Notes: generated by a model from the letters alone, not told the origin. A DNA stretch of 64,000 nt from Viscum album (GCA_963277665.1 OY728165.1:1759532772-1759596771); one strand, 5' to 3'; shown: positions 1 through 13,570, counted from the first letter of the stretch. Numbers and translations are program-made.

Positions 1-1510
1 TGTTTCTTGGGGGTGGTGGGCTTCTCATTGTTTATTCGAATTAAAATAAATTCTTAAAGGATTGGTTTTGTAATAGGATTTACTCTAGTAAAAAAACCTT
101 TTCTATTTTATATGTCAAGTAATTAAGAGGATCCACTATGTTTTGTTAAATCATATCTGGTGGTTGGTTTTTTTCCACACTACTATGAGTTTCTATAATG
201 AAAAATGGTGGGATTTCCATATCATTGATGAACATAAAGAGCATTCAAGAGACATTGATATCAAGATAAAGGGAAATATTTGTCTTCCACTAGAGCACAA
301 ATTTCTCAAGAATGTTGTGTACTCTAAAACCATTATACCTTAAATATATACAAATTTGGGGGTGTTGGCTAGACAAAGAACACCTAAAAGACATCTTTTA
401 TATAATTTCATCATGGGAATTCCCATAGATGATACAACACAAACTCTCCCATTATTAAAACCATGGATTACACACTCCACATTTTTCTTTATCTGGTGAT
501 CATTGAGAAATTTGATTCTGATTGATGGAATTTTTATAAAATATTGGATCAATATATTTTGAAATTTTTAGAATCTACATTTCTATAAAAGACAATATTT
601 CTCATGTTTTCTTTCACGAAAATATTTTAATGTTTAAATGGGACATTCTTGTAGCTTATTTGAGTTGGATAACATTTTTTTTCTCATATATCCATTATAA
701 ATTTATGTAAAATCCATGACTCTTATTGTTAATTAAATATTTCTTTTAGGATTTATATTTATAAAGCTCGATATTTCATTTGGTGGGGGAGAAATAGTAA
801 TATATTTGAGGGGAATGATCTTTACCTAAACATGCTTATTAATTACCTTATCCTTAAAATTACATTTATGACCTCTATAAAATATGGTCTTCATGTAAGT
901 TCTATTAGGGACCATACTATTTATGGCAGGTTTGGAATTCATGGTAAATATATTTATTATAATGGATTTATATATATTTTCGTAAGGTTCCTATAACATG
1001 GTGGATTTTAAAAAATTGATGTTTCTTCGATGGGGAATCCAAATCCCTCAATTTGTTTCGATGTTTTCACAGATATAATAGGTTTTTTAATATTATTATG
1101 ATCAAATTATTGTTGTATGGAAGTGGAATACTAAACAACGAAGGAAGGGGTGATCCTGGTGATTCAAAAAGAGTTTTTAATGGTTAAAACATGATTTTTC
1201 TTTATTTTGACTCATAAATATATGTTCATGCCATCCAACTCAAGATCCCTTCTCCCTCATGCTGGATTGTAGTTTTGTGGGAGGGAATAATTCCTTAATA
1301 TACACAAATTTAATTTTTTGCATCATATATATTTAGGGAAGTTAATTTTTTTGTACATATACTTAATGTAGTAGGGGTCATTACATGTGCTTGTAGCTTG
1401 TCGTTAAATGAAACATAGTCTATTTAGATAATTTTATTCATTGACGTATGTAAAACTACACAACATTGTTTATATAATCTTTGTGGCCCATTTTTTCTCT
1501 AATAGTTCTA
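1..1510. other. AT-rich DNA, no gene recognised
   Basis: No long open frame on either strand. The longest plus-strand frame starts at 143 and is 66 codons. Read through its stops it gives a protein-like stretch to about 550, but I match it to no family. It is probably decayed repeat DNA. Confidence 0.4.
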
Positions 1511-1563
1511 TAATAATAATAATAATAATAATAACAATAATAATAATAATAATAATAATAATT
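1511..1563. repeat. (AAT)n microsatellite
   Basis: About 17 TAA/AAT units interrupted once by AAC. The poly-Tyr run in the minus-strand 64-codon frame across it (1456-1650) comes only from this repeat and is not a gene. Confidence 0.95.
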
Positions 1564-2560
1564 AAAGATGATAATTTTTGAAAAATATGCTACATCGCAA
1601 TAAAAATTCTTAAAAACATCATCAGAATATATTATCATAAATTCTACCAATTTTTGTGAAAAAATGTATGTTTACATAAAGAATAATGATTTAAAATTCG
1701 ATCCAATGGTATTTCCAAATATCCCAAAATCGATGTTTTACTAATTCTGGAAATCAAATTTATTATTAAATCAATTTAATGAATTAATTTTATAAACTCA
1801 CACCACATTCAAATAAAATACAACCAAACATGAATTAAGGAATCATAATAAACTAAGGATTATTTAGGATATACTTACCTTATATTGTGAATTCCCAAAT
1901 ACCAATGAAACCCTTTATCCATCATTAGTGATAATGATCTTATCCATCTCAAACTACCATCATGGAAAACCGATGATGATTCTTCCATTCATTATTAAAA
2001 TTTCCAAATTATATCCCTCTATATCTAATTATCAATAACAGATCTACCTAAAGAAATCAGAATGGAGAGATAGAAAGTGTTATAGAAAAGAATTCATGAA
2101 ATAGTGAAATTATGAATATATATCCTTAAACCTGATGTTGATTTGATTAATCATAGAATTATTCATTTTTAAATTTTATGTAGAACCCCATAAAATCACC
2201 CCCATATATACATTGGTCTATATAAGGTTTAAATAGTTCGTTAATGAGTTTTTAGAAGATGATTTCTATTTAAAAAGGAAACTTGTTTGAAACATCCAAA
2301 CATAGATTGTTGGGTCAAATGGTTTGAGAGACCGCCTATCTAGTTGTGTGAGTTTTCATGAATAAAAATAATGGTAACATGGTTATCGCACACTATTTGT
2401 TGAATCAAGAGCCTACCTATGTGACTTTTTGTACCACTATATTATCCACACCTTGTTATCCAAAATAGTTTGGAAAATGATTTTCCTAACAAAGAACTAT
2501 ATTTTGGGTCATAAATAAATATATGTTTTAGTAAATAAATTATCAAAAATTAATGGAGAT
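1564..2560. other. AT-rich DNA, possibly the LTR of the neighbouring relic
   Basis: No gene seen. It lies where the 3' LTR of the minus-strand gypsy relic to the right should be, but I could not align it with a second LTR copy. That assignment is therefore positional inference only. Confidence 0.25.
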
Positions 2561-2884
2561 GTTTTTGGATAGAATGGAGTGTCACACACCACCTCAAAAT
2601 AGTACTTTTCACCCTTGAAAAGTCATTACATAACACTCTCTTTAAAAATCAATATCCATTAAAAACTCATATCATAAGAAAAAACACTTTTAGTTTAAGA
2701 TTCATCAACAAACTCAATAAAATAATGATATATCCACTAATGATTTTATCATACTAGTATATAATCCACACTATAACTTCAATGAAGGTATTATATAGGT
2801 ATAGATTTTTAAAATCATAGGAAAACATTCGAAGGATCTCATTAGTACTTATATAATGGAGAAGATATATTGAACATTCCATTG

Positions 2885-3035
2885 TAGCATACTCCCGTGG
2901 TAATTCAACATGATAAAATATGTCACCAATTATGTTAAATTTTTTGAAAGGACCCAGAAATGGAGGATAATAATTATCTTTCTTATACAGTATTCAATTC
3001 CCTAAAAATTGTGAAACATAGAATAAGACTTAATA
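2885..3035 (-). pseudogene. Integrase C-terminal segment (GPF motif), gypsy relic
   Basis: The minus strand reads FLGPF followed by a stretch ending in YHVELPREYATM, open for about 35 codons. It matches the conserved 'K-L-S-P-R-F-x-G-P-F ... V-A-Y-x-L-x-L-P' block at the end of Ty3/gypsy integrases, just before the VFHVS motif. One stop lies just upstream in the same frame. This is the clearest domain in the relic. Confidence 0.7.
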
Positions 3036-3939
3036 TATGATTGTAAATACTAATTGTAATCAATTATTTTTATTGAAATACCTCCATTTATTCCATGTTA
3101 TCATCAATTCCTTATAAATTATATGATTTGGTCTATTATCAATTATAAAAAACTATGTCATAAGAGATCATTTTCTAAATTAATGAATAAATCAGTGGAT
3201 AATATAGGTACACATAGATGGTGGTGAATTAGTGTATTTATGTTTTCTCAAAGAAAATTGAACGTATTCTTTCACTCCCTATTAAATTGGAACCAAATCA
3301 CTTATTATGTTGGATGAATATCATATTTCTAAAATTATATTCACCCAAAAATCCAAATAAAATGTAAATAAATAATTGCATAATATATTTTTACAAGGTT
3401 CATACCTATTGGGGGAATATACTCATTTTTATTTTTGTTTCTAATCACAGTCAATGATTTTACACTAATATAAATAATTATTAATAGTTTTATGATATGA
3501 TATCATCCTTAACCCATAGGAACATATCATACTTTTCCTAATATTATCTCCAAATATTAGAGACCTATGGAGAGATTTTTAGCCCCAAAATGGTCATGGA
3601 TTGATTTATACTATATACCTACATATTTTAATTTTTCTCTTTCTAAAAAAGTTCCTTAATAAGCCCATATCTGTCATAATTTCTTTATTTGAGTTATTAT
3701 TCCTAGATAGTAGGTATTCGTCTTCAACTAAAATAAAAGATTCAACTGCATTCATTTTATCCATGTCTCTTATTAATATTCAAAAGATGTTACTTCAAAA
3801 AAAAATTAATTACATTCAATTGTACTAAATTCTTCACCTTATACCAGACAAGAATAGTTTTACTCACCTAGTAAATTCATGATTCATTTCAACATTACAT
3901 TATAGAATATTATGTTTTACTTATATTATATTTGTGACC

Positions 3940-4010
3940 ATATGTTCTTGCTCCCTAACTTCTCCAAACCATGTATCATTACAAATTATCTTATACATTT
4001 CTCCTCTTGA
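3940..4010 (-). pseudogene. Integrase zinc-finger start, gypsy relic
   Basis: The minus strand reads RGEMYKIICNDTWFGEVRE. It lines up with the HPG-x-KMY-x-DL-x-x-x-(F/Y)WW-x-GMK block that opens gypsy integrase. The His and Pro are lost, while the MYK and W positions survive. It sits about 1 kb upstream of the GPF block, as expected. Confidence 0.55.
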
Positions 4011-4979
4011 ATAGAAAAGTTTTTTTATATATGATGATCTACCACAATTTATAGTCATATAAGGTTATTTTAGTAATTTTTCTTTATGATAGCGTCTTCA
4101 TAAAAATAATACCATGCATAAGACTAAAGTTTGAATAGTTAATTTTAATTTCCTAAAAATGTCATCAACAAATATATTATTCCTTTTTTTATATATTTAT
4201 GGTAATTAAAAATTCGATCACACAACAAGTCATATTTTAGAAAATCACCACCTCCAATTATGAAAATATCTATATTCACCTAGCTCATAATCCATGAATA
4301 TATTACAAGAATGAAATTCAAAATTCTAACATGATTCATTGTTATTCTTTAAAAACATTTGTTTTGTAAACCACATATTATCAACTTCTATTTTTCCTAG
4401 ATATCAGATTTCATCTTCTAGGATCACACAACATCTATATTATCTTCTTGATTTGCATAGTAAAATATTCTTTATCTTATAGTGTTTCCTTTTGTTCTTG
4501 ATTCTCCAAAAGTATCATTAACATTCATTTCATAAGCATACATTCTTTTAGAATGATGTCTTCCAAACATTATCATCTTCTAATGTTATTGTCTTTTGAT
4601 CTTCAAAAACTTTAATAAAGAATAAATAATGATCTATTATCAGAAAATAAAGATTTTTTTACTTTTAAATATCATTATATGATATTTAGACATGGATTAT
4701 AGGACATATTTATAGTCCCCTTCTTTTTATCTGATAGCCTTTACATATGAGTTTTTTACTCGCATCTATCATCTTTCAGATTTTCCATTTATTACATTTT
4801 TAACTCTAACAACATCTTATTAAGTCTATAACCCTATGAAGAATTTTACAAATTCGTTATGATATCCATATACATGTTGATTATATTACTCATAAATATC
4901 ATATTAAAGATTAGCAGTTTTCTAAATTTTCCATGAGATGTATCATTATATAATATATTTTTACTCTTATGTTTTATGA

Positions 4980-5075
4980 AATTTGAAAATTTTCAACACT
5001 TAATGATTCTAAATTACATAACCTACAATCTCAATCACATTATCTATAGTTGATAACAAATAAATTCATCTTCAC
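4980..5075 (-). pseudogene. Possible RT active-site remnant
   Basis: The minus strand reads STIDNVIEIV, resembling the FIDDILVY active-site block of gypsy RT with the second Asp changed to Asn. The call rests partly on its correct distance from the integrase zinc finger. The PFG motif expected about 90 bp upstream is not readable. Confidence 0.3.
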
Positions 5076-7101
5076 CATGTGTTTCCAATCATTAATAATC
5101 CATATTTTAAATATACAATAGATTGCATCTGTGACACAACATTTAGTAGTGAATCCATATCCCTTATTTACATTAGCATAACATACGAATCTGCACCATC
5201 ATGTGTCTACCATCTCTTTGCAGTATAAAAACTAAAAATTTCACTTTAGGATGTTTCTTGTTGAAATCTAAATTTCTCATCACCCAATTCTATTTTTCAT
5301 ATGTATTTAATAAATTACATGAAATCTTCTTATAAAATAAATGTTATAAAACCGTAGTGGTTTGTTCTTCAATAAAAATTATACATTACATTCATAACAT
5401 TAAATTAATCACCGTATTTAATATGAGAAATCATTTTTCATTCAAGAAGCTCCCAAGATCACAATAAGAAATTCGAAATTGAATTAAATCTATTAATTTA
5501 TAAAATACACTGTATTCCATTTTCAAAATTAGTCATGATGACTCACAATCTTCAACAGTTTTATCCTCAAGATGTATAATAGATCATTACCTATATAAAT
5601 AGACACAACTTATTATAATATTTTTTATATTAAATTAAAATATTATAATGTTTTTTAACTTTTGATATAATCTATTACATACCAATTATCTTTTGAATCA
5701 CTAATTATACATTTAAGAAATCATTTTTTTCCCATGTGAGATTTCCAATCCATTTCCAATTTCATTGTATAAATTTAAATAAGTATGAAATTATTATAGA
5801 ATCCACCATCACCTTTATTTCATATTGAATTTACTCAAATTTAGTTTACATTATATTTACCAAAAGTACAATAATCTTTATCAAAATCCATTTTTTGTTC
5901 TTCAATATCACCCTTCAGATGTGTTAGATATACATGATTCATCACTAAAGTTAATATCACTCATAATTTCCAAACAATATGTTCTCATATTCCCCCCTAA
6001 ATATTTAATATTAATATGAATGATATTTTATCCATTTATTTTTAGATTCCATTATTTAGGAGAGATTCATACTCATCTAATCATCTAATCATGTCTTGGA
6101 ATTTCGTTTTCTTTTCGTTATCTACTTTTTATTGAATTCAAAGCTTGATTCACATGATATAAGAATGGTATTAAATTTTATAAATAAATGAATCAAGAAT
6201 AAATCATCTCCAAGTCTAAGTGAGATGAAATTGATATATAAAATATAGGATATTAATAGAGACATGAATGTTTTACATAAAATTCTTACCATGTGATATC
6301 AAAATAGAAGTATAATTTCAGGGGTTGTTTAAAATATTTTCAATATAAATTTTACATAAAAATAGAAAATTGATCAAAAAAATTAAAACCATTGATTATT
6401 TCACCATTTTTATACTATATCCCTACATAACATTTACTCCCAAATTAATAGTCATATTTGATGAAATGAAAATATGGATGAGATGTGTGGTTCTAATAAC
6501 CCTATATACACTATTTATTGTACGTATTTCCATATTCATATGAAATAATATCATTCATCTGATTATATTATTGTCAGAACCCCCCAATAAATGAACTCTG
6601 ATATCTCTTCATCATGGATGTTATACATTAATGAAATCTAAAAAAATATGATTATTTTAAAAAATTATGTTTTGTGAGGAGGAATAATGATAAAAATTAA
6701 AGCAATCCATGATGGATTTTGTTCCTAGATATAAAATTTTCATAGAATTCATCATTTCTCTCCCTATATATGGATCACCCTAAATTCACTTATCTATAAA
6801 TCACAACTAAATTAATAACTAGTAATAATGCCTATTTACAATAAGCACATTAATGAGAGAAACCTGGATGTGGTTTTTCTACACAACTTATAAATACTGT
6901 TATTATTAGACCAAATTTAGTGATAACTCTTCATTCTATCTCCCAATTTGATGTTATAGACATTAGAATTCATGGGTATTGTGGTATTCATTGACATTTC
7001 GACTTTCTTCTTATAAAAAAAATTCCTTTTGGAATAATTTAGTAGACTATACTAATTATTATTCTATTACTCTATCATTTTAGACTTTTCTAGTTATTAT
7101 T

Positions 7102-10100
7102 TGTAATAAATTTTAATTCCATGATTTTTTTAAATGAAATGGGATTATTTCATGACCAGGCTCTGAGACAACACATACTCCGAGAACCAGAGTGACCCCA
7201 ACATAATTTTGAACTATTTTCAAGGTTTACTAAATAAATGTTTGAGCATGTTTATCTAATGTTTAGACTAGTGTTTGGAAAAAACATCAAAGGGAACCGT
7301 TGAACTCAGAGCATTGAGATTCACCTAGGAAGGGCCTAACATTGGTCATTGTGGGCCAACAGTGGATAGTTGTTTTGCCCGTAAATAAAATAATCGAGTA
7401 ACAATTATCTTATTTTAAAATCCATATAAATCCTAAAATTTAACTCGGATTGAAAATCCAAGAGTACCATTGAGCACATGATTGTGTGCTTCCCTAAGGA
7501 AGGACCTAATCTTGATTGGTGCTGGATGACGGTAAATGTTAGTTTTTGGACATTTCAAAAGAAAAATTAAATAACATTTAATGTCATTTTATTTTTTTCC
7601 TTCGTCGTTAAGATGTGGCATGTCAGCACTCTGGAGCAGTGATGAGGTGGCTCCGAATTTCATTAAAGAATCTCATTATAGAACCTCATTAATGAGTCCA
7701 TGTAATGACACGGAAACACAACATAACAAAAATTTCAATTCATGTTTCATTAATTAAGTGTCTAATAAGAAATGAATTTTTTTTCACAATCTTGGAATTT
7801 ATCTGAGGCATTGGTGGGCGGTGACGATGAATGAAGAACGATGAATGCCCTTTTATCTACCTTTTGAATGATTGAAAGAAACGATCGGAGGTATATCAAG
7901 AACCAATAACAGAGGTGTGTGATCTCATTCTTCCTCGACCAATAATCCTATCCTAGGTAGGGGTTTAATTCTATGGGAATTTCTGTTGGTCCCCACACAC
8001 GGTATTAGGTGATGAACGTGGGTCAACCCATGAACATGTGACCTATGGATCGATCACCTATACGCGAGGGTTTGATCTAGTGGTTTTTTATTGTGAAAAT
8101 CCATGATAAAAACCTAATCCCCCATCCATTATTTCAAAATTATAATGCAGAGGTATCAGGAAAAAACAAAGAAGTCCCAAATTTCACCATCTTTGAGCTT
8201 TCATTTATAATTCATTATGGATCCCCCATATCGACGACCATGTGACCACAAGACCTTGAGAGGGATGAAAATGACTCGAGATGTCCAAGAGCACAGCTAG
8301 TTCATGTATCATACCATTAGAGTAGACATTGGGGAAATGAAAGACACCACCAACTCTGGTGACCACTGGTGGTGGCCTGTGATGGTGACTAGAGGTGGGA
8401 GGTGGTGCAACTCGACGGTGTGTCGAGGCAGCAGAGGCTGCAGCCCCATATTTGTTGGTGTGGTGTGGTTGAGTTTCATCAAAGGCACAACCAAAGGGTG
8501 TGTGCCAGAATGGGTAGAAGGGGTGGGGCTACTTCTGCTGGCCGTGTGGCCGCACCGCTTGGGCACCGCATTGGTGGAGTAAATAGGCGACGCATGATGC
8601 GACATGTAGGTGGCATACGGTTCACTCAGGACCGTTTGTGGGTAGGAAAAAACAGACTTATGTGGGCCACTAGGAAACATGAACTAGTCCTATGGGTGTC
8701 CAGAGCTGGAGTAGAGCTGGCCCACCAATGTGAATCAGGACAACAGAAAAAATTGGGCTACTGAGCATCCTGGGTCACATGAAAAACTGGCCTGCTAAAT
8801 CAAGGGTTGATCTAGATGAAATCAGGTCACTGGGCGACTTGGCGGGTTGGATCCACAACTGAACCTCGTCGGGTCCTACAACGCCCAATGGGCATGGACC
8901 ATTGGCCAAGTTGAATCTGGTCGGCCAAGACCCAATCGGGTTGGGTCGGGTCAGAAAATGGGTTGGGTTATCTAGGACCCCCATGTCGGGTTGGTGGGGT
9001 CTGTGTGACAATGTCGGACTAGGCCCAGACACAACCTTCCCTTATTTTCTAAAGCACTAATATTATTCATTCCAGGAATCCAATTGAATTGATTTATATG
9101 ACATTGGGACCCTTACGATAAGACAATATTTTAAGAATACTCTATGTGAGATTCTGTGATAGTCGAGATACAACTGATGGCTTGAGGATTATATTTCCTA
9201 AAATCATGCACACTAGAGAGAGGTAATCCTACAGTTGTAAATGACATGGATGATATGATGAACATACCTTACTGGTCTAGAAAAAGAGCATATACCATTG
9301 GTTCAGCAGACAAGAATACCTCATTGTCTCAGCAGACAATCTTACCTTAGTGGTTCAGCAGACACGCATACCTCAATGGTTCAACAGAAAAGTGTACCTT
9401 AGTGGTTCAGCCGATGATCATACCTCAATTTTTTAGAAGATGAGCATACATTATAAATTCAATCGATGAGTGAACCTGTGTGGTTCCACAGATGAGTGTA
9501 GCTCAGTGGTTCAATAGATGAGCATACCTCAGTGGTTCAATAGATGAGCTAACCACAGTGGTCCAGAAGACGAGCATACCTCAGTGGTTCAATAGACGAG
9601 TAGATCCCAGTCATCTAGTAGATGAGTAGACCTCAGTTTCTCATCAGGGATGAGTCCCTTAGAAGTACATGATGAATCAGCTCTATGACTGATAATATTG
9701 CTTTCTATATATTGATTTATACATTTTGTGATCTTTTGTCTACTGTGTGATTATTTAGGTGATCTTGTTGTGTGGACCTGCTTTATGGTCCTTCCATTGT
9801 GGTTTGGTGTCCCTACTAAGCATTGCGTTACTCACCCAATCACGGGTTTCACCCGCACGTGTCATGTATTTTGGATGTGATCGACACATTGAGGGAGACA
9901 TTGGTGGTCTCAGATAAGGTGATGCTCAGTGAGATGGGACAAGCATGTTTACATTTACGGAAACTGGTAGATACCTTCCCATTCCCATCACATAGGGTGT
10001 TGAGCAGATGAACCGTGGTAGTTTTACATTCATTCATGGTTTGGGACTTTTATTCTGGCCCCTGTGTACTTTCATTTTTTACTTCACTCTCATTAATTTT

Positions 10101-10287
10101 CTAAATTATAGTTTTGGTTTACATTGTGATTACATTCCACAGTTTCATATTTGTGTGTGTATAGGTATAATGGAAAATTACATACCATTTGCGGATAGGC
10201 CACTTTGGTGCTATTTTCCATCCCCTGGCCTATGAAAGGCAGGCATGTGGTAGTCACAGCATGGGCCCTAGGGGAAGGGTCAAGATG
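7102..10287 (+). repeat. 5' LTR of Tekay element (about 3.19 kb)
   Basis: It begins TGTAATAAATTT and ends just before the primer site. It is directly repeated at 15133-17640, with matching blocks such as the one at 7143-7210 versus 15181-15245. It is also homologous, in reverse, to the solo LTR at 36778-40574. A GC-richer stretch at about 8300-9030 contrasts with the AT-rich surroundings and produces overlapping open frames on both strands (8309-8764), which I do not regard as genes. A tandem array occupies 9280-9640. Confidence 0.85.
9280..9640 (+). repeat. LTR tandem array, ~28-bp unit
   Basis: About a dozen diverged units built on 'cctcagtggttcagcagac', variants having 'ttcaatagatgagcatac'. 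The same array recurs at 17320-17630 in the 3' LTR. A related core appears in reverse in the solo LTR at 37840-38230, so the array is an old component of this LTR family. Confidence 0.8.
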
Positions 10288-10290
10288 AAG

Positions 10291-10305
10291 TGGTATCAAA
10301 GGAGG
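10291..10305 (+). other. Primer binding site, tRNA-iMet type
   Basis: TGGTATCAAAGGAGG starts three bases after the 5' LTR end. The consensus iMet-type site begins TGGTATCAGAGC; the G-to-A change fits the decay seen elsewhere. Minus-strand DNA synthesis of the element would start here. Confidence 0.85.
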
Positions 10306-10572
10306 TCAGTGTAACCAGAAGAACTAAGAGTATATATATTTTTAAAAGACAACACTGTTAAGTGTATCGAGTTTGGATTTCAGGCCAAGGAGTTCAGTAT
10401 TTGTATGACCTCCGACTTCTCGATACACAAGGACCCTGAATTCTCTAATCCGGCCGGGTACATGAAAAAACTAGTTGCATGCATATTTGATTATTTTAAA
10501 TGATATTTTTTAGTTAGATTTAGCTCACTGTGTATAATAAGTTGATTTTGGTTTATATTAATCTATTTCCGG

Positions 10573-11640
10573 ATGCCTCAACCTAGAAAAATATCCAGAA
10601 TTCTATTACGAGACCACATGTATGGTCCACAGAGCGATGAGGCTTTGGAACAGGGATTGTTGCCCAAGATGGAAACTTCATGCAATTTCCATGTTATACA
10701 ACCACACATTGGTCAGTGGCTACTATCAACACTACTGATAGAGGGCACACTTAGTCTCACTGTATTATACATGTTCTATAGAAAATGACATCCCATGTTC
10801 AGAGGAGAGACATATCCTCAAGTCACTGAGGATTTCTTAGAGGCAGTGATGTGAGTCTTTCACTTGGTGAGGATTCCACATGACCAGATGGCAGTTCTAG
10901 CAGTGAGCCTTCTGCAAGGCTCGATAGGGAGAAGGTGGAGTTTTACCATCAAGACTAAAGAGGAGGAAATCATAACCACATTTTACATCGATCATATTTT
11001 TATATAAGGAGTAATTCCCCATGAATTTGTTCTCAATGATCATAGAGGAGTTGTTTCACTTATAACAGGGTAGCTTGAGAGTGGTTGCGTACCCTACGAG
11101 GTTCACAGACCTCTCCCGTTATTTTATAGATATGATTCATGACACATACTTTAGGGCCTTGTACATTGATCACTGACTTTGATGGTAGATCATGGAATAA
11201 ATGATTTACCTAAACATCCCAACAAAGGCTAGAGTACTTGAGCGAGATCTATTGGTAATGAGATTCCTCACTGATTAGGCACTAGTGGAGGGATCTATGC
11301 AGGAGACGGGTGGCCGAGTCATCCATTGTTGGTAGCTGACTGATGACGCAGATGCCCAAATGGGTCAGACCAATCGAAGGATGACCCTCAGACTCATTGT
11401 CGGTAGTATGAGACCATTGGGGAAGAGGGAGTCATCAGGGGAGCCAATTATGCAATGCATGTGGCTGGCAAGGTAACGTGGCCCTGGATTGATCGACTCG
11501 CCACACTGATGGATGACAGATGGTCAAGGGGTTGTTGAGGTAGTGAAAAAGACAAGAATATGGCTGTCTTCCAGGTGGTGGATTTGGCATATGAGCTAGA
11601 TGAGAAATATGATGTGGGAGTATGTACAAGATACTACTAC
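10573..11640 (+). pseudogene. gag remnant of Tekay element
   Basis: The likely start is the ATG at 10573 (MPQPRKISRI...), which has the basic Pro/Arg opening common in Tekay gag and lies about 270 bp after the primer site. A better conserved block at 10798-10950 reads 'FRGETYPQ..EDFLEAV', then 'IPHDQMAVLAVSLLQGS...RRW', matching the gag core pattern F-x-G ... W-L ... A-x-x-x-L-x-G-x-A-x-x-W-W. In-frame stops follow. No CCHC zinc knuckle is readable, so it is either lost or too diverged. Confidence 0.7.
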
Positions 11641-11754
11641 CACCACCCCCAAGTGGTCCTCCATGAGGTCCAAGTGGAGGTGGAATGTGGTTGGCTTAGC
11701 ATTAGGCAATCGAGGCCTATAGTCCAGTCATACTATAGATGATACATGGTATGA

Positions 11755-12070
11755 TCTAGGTATTCTCAACATTTAATGAAGTTTTTATAGACATAGGTTC
11801 CAACCACTCGTTCCTTTCCATGAAACATTTTTGGAGCTTATAGATTATAATACAGTTTTTGGCTCAATCTTTACAATTATAGACTCCTACAACATGGGAT
11901 TAGATTATCAAACATTTGTGCAGACTTTGTGAACATACTCTTGGAGGAAAGGGCTACGATTGGGATCTCTTAGTAGTGGCGTTGAGGCCTTTTGAATTCA
12001 TTCCGGGTTTGGACTAGCTATTAATAGTTGATTCTTTTATTAACTGTTTCAGACACACAGTGTGGTGTGT
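11755..12070 (+). pseudogene. Retropepsin (PR) remnant
   Basis: Near 11790 the frame reads VFIDIGSNHSFLS, the family active site D-(S/T)-G-A-x-H-S-F-I with Thr/Ser replaced by Ile. The second PR block, 'GLD.LLIVDSFINCF' near 12010-12055, matches 'V-I-L-G-M-D-W-L ... I-D-C'. A stop replaces the Trp. PR would cleave the polyprotein in the intact element. Confidence 0.75.
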
Positions 12071-12199
12071 CTACAAAGATGAGTATGGTTTTTCCTTTAT
12101 CCTCAATAAGGATACCAGACTAGCGTTGGATAGAGTCACATGTAAGATGGTTCATCTATCACTCATCATCTGGCTAACATGTCCTTCTGTGTAAAAGAC

Positions 12200-12975
12200 G
12201 AGATGAGTCCATAGCTTCCTAAAGTGGTGGATGAGTATGAGGAATTCCACACAAAGGATGTCCCTAGACTACCTCCTCACATTGATTTAGACATATGCAT
12301 TGATCTATACTCTAGGATGGAACCGATATCTACTCCTCAATATCGGTTTTCTCCCACATAGCTATGAGATCTGATGGTACATTTGGAGGACTTGCATAGT
12401 AAGGGGTTAGTAAGGCCCATGGTTTCACTAGGGGCAGCCCCAGTGTTGTTTCCATGATGGATGATAGAAGCCTGAGGTTATGAATGGAATTCTGTTTCCT
12501 GAACTAGATTACCATGAAGAAAATGTATAATAAAACAACAAATGATGAACTTTTTGATCATTTTATGTGAGAGAGATGTTTCTCAATGATAGACCTATGA
12601 TTAGGTTATCATCAGCTTCGAGTATGAGATGAGGACATATCAAATTCATATTTCTCATGTCAATACGAACACTACGAGTACATAGTGATGCCATATGGTG
12701 TGAAGAACACCCCATAAATTTCATGGGATTCAAGAATATTCACTTTTAGATATACATAGAACAGTTTGTAATGATATGCATTGATGACATCATAGTGTAT
12801 TTAGCATACAAAGATTAGCACACGATGCACCCGAGGAAGGTTCTAGGCACATTCCATGAGCACCAGGTTTACTGAATTCTCTTGAAGTGGGAGTTCTATA
12901 TATGATTGGTACACTTCCTAGTATATGTCATCTCAGCAGATGAAGTTTCGATGGATATAGAAATGATCATGGTAG
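12200..12975 (+). pseudogene. Reverse transcriptase remnant
   Basis: The N-terminal linker reads 'VDEYEEFHTKDVPRLPPH', then 'PISTPQYRFSPT', the standard 'V-x-E-F-x-D-V-F-P-x-D-L-P-G-L-P-P' entry of gypsy RT. The active-site block near 12772-12810 reads CIDDIIVY, so the two Asp survive. Several frameshifts and stops separate the blocks. It lies between PR and RNase H as expected. Confidence 0.85.
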
Positions 12976-13089
12976 TGATTTCTTGGGAACCACCCAATAG
13001 CGTTATCACGATGCAAAGTGTCCTTGTGTTGGATTGCTACTATTAGTGATGTGTACCAGACTTCTCTATAGTGGAAACGCACGTGATGA

Positions 13090-13570
13090 CATTGAAGAAG
13101 AAGGTTAAACCCTTTACGTGTATAGAAGGATTCCAGAAAGTATTTAAGTAGCTGAGGAAGAGTATAAATAGTGCTCTTATATTAATGTTTCTAGAGGAGG
13201 TCTCCAACTACATGGTGTACTGTGACACATCAAAACCTTGTCTTGGTTTTGTCCTAATTTAAGGGAAAGAAGTAATTTTTTATGTATCATGACAATTTAG
13301 TCCAAATAAGAAGAAATATGTGACTCTTTAACTTGATTTGGTAGTGGTACACTATGTACTAAAGATGCGGAGAAACTACCTTATAGACGAATGATTTATT
13401 ATCTACTCTGACCACATGAGTCTCAAGTATATCTTTTCTCAGAAGGATTTGAACCTGAGAAAGAGGCGTTATCTAGATTTCTTGTAGGACTATGACTTTG
13501 AGATAGTCTATAATTTTGGGAAGTGGGATGGGGTTGCATATTTTATCAGTAAGAGATTGAGTTCAGAACT
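13090..13570 (+). pseudogene. RNase H remnant
   Basis: The blocks are 'YCDTSKPCLGFVL' (first catalytic Asp), 'YSDHMSLKYIFSQKDLNLR' and 'DYDFEIVYNFGKWDGVA'. They match the canonical 'T-D-H-x-S-L-K-Y-I-F-T-Q' and 'D-Y-D-x-x-I-x-Y-H-P-G-K-A-N-V-V-A-D' patterns. Stops occur between them. The domain would degrade the RNA template during reverse transcription. Confidence 0.85.

Larger units (their letters stand above)
2560..7101 (-). mobile_element. Decayed Ty3/gypsy element, minus strand
   Basis: Recognised by two minus-strand integrase motifs about 1 kb apart (near 3940-4010 and 2885-3035) and a weak RT IDD-like motif near 5050. The spacing from RT motif to integrase zinc finger (about 1.05 kb) matches the intact order in the Tekay element at 7102-17640 (about 1.09 kb). 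No LTR pair could be aligned. A primer-site-like sequence lies near 6584-6600 (minus strand, core TATCAGAG), which would place the 5' end nearby. The right side ends where the Tekay 5' LTR begins, so it may be cut by that insertion. DNA at about 5200-7100 holds no other recognisable motif. Confidence 0.6.

Noticed and set aside
143..550. Possible coding relic on the plus strand
   Set aside because: It reads fairly continuously through stops but matches no motif I know; not enough to call a gene.
8304..8764. Overlapping frames of 92, 120 and 123 codons on both strands
   Set aside because: They lie in the GC-richer part of the Tekay 5' LTR and on both strands at once. The equivalent frames in the 3' LTR (16451-16961) differ in reading. 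They are composition artefacts.
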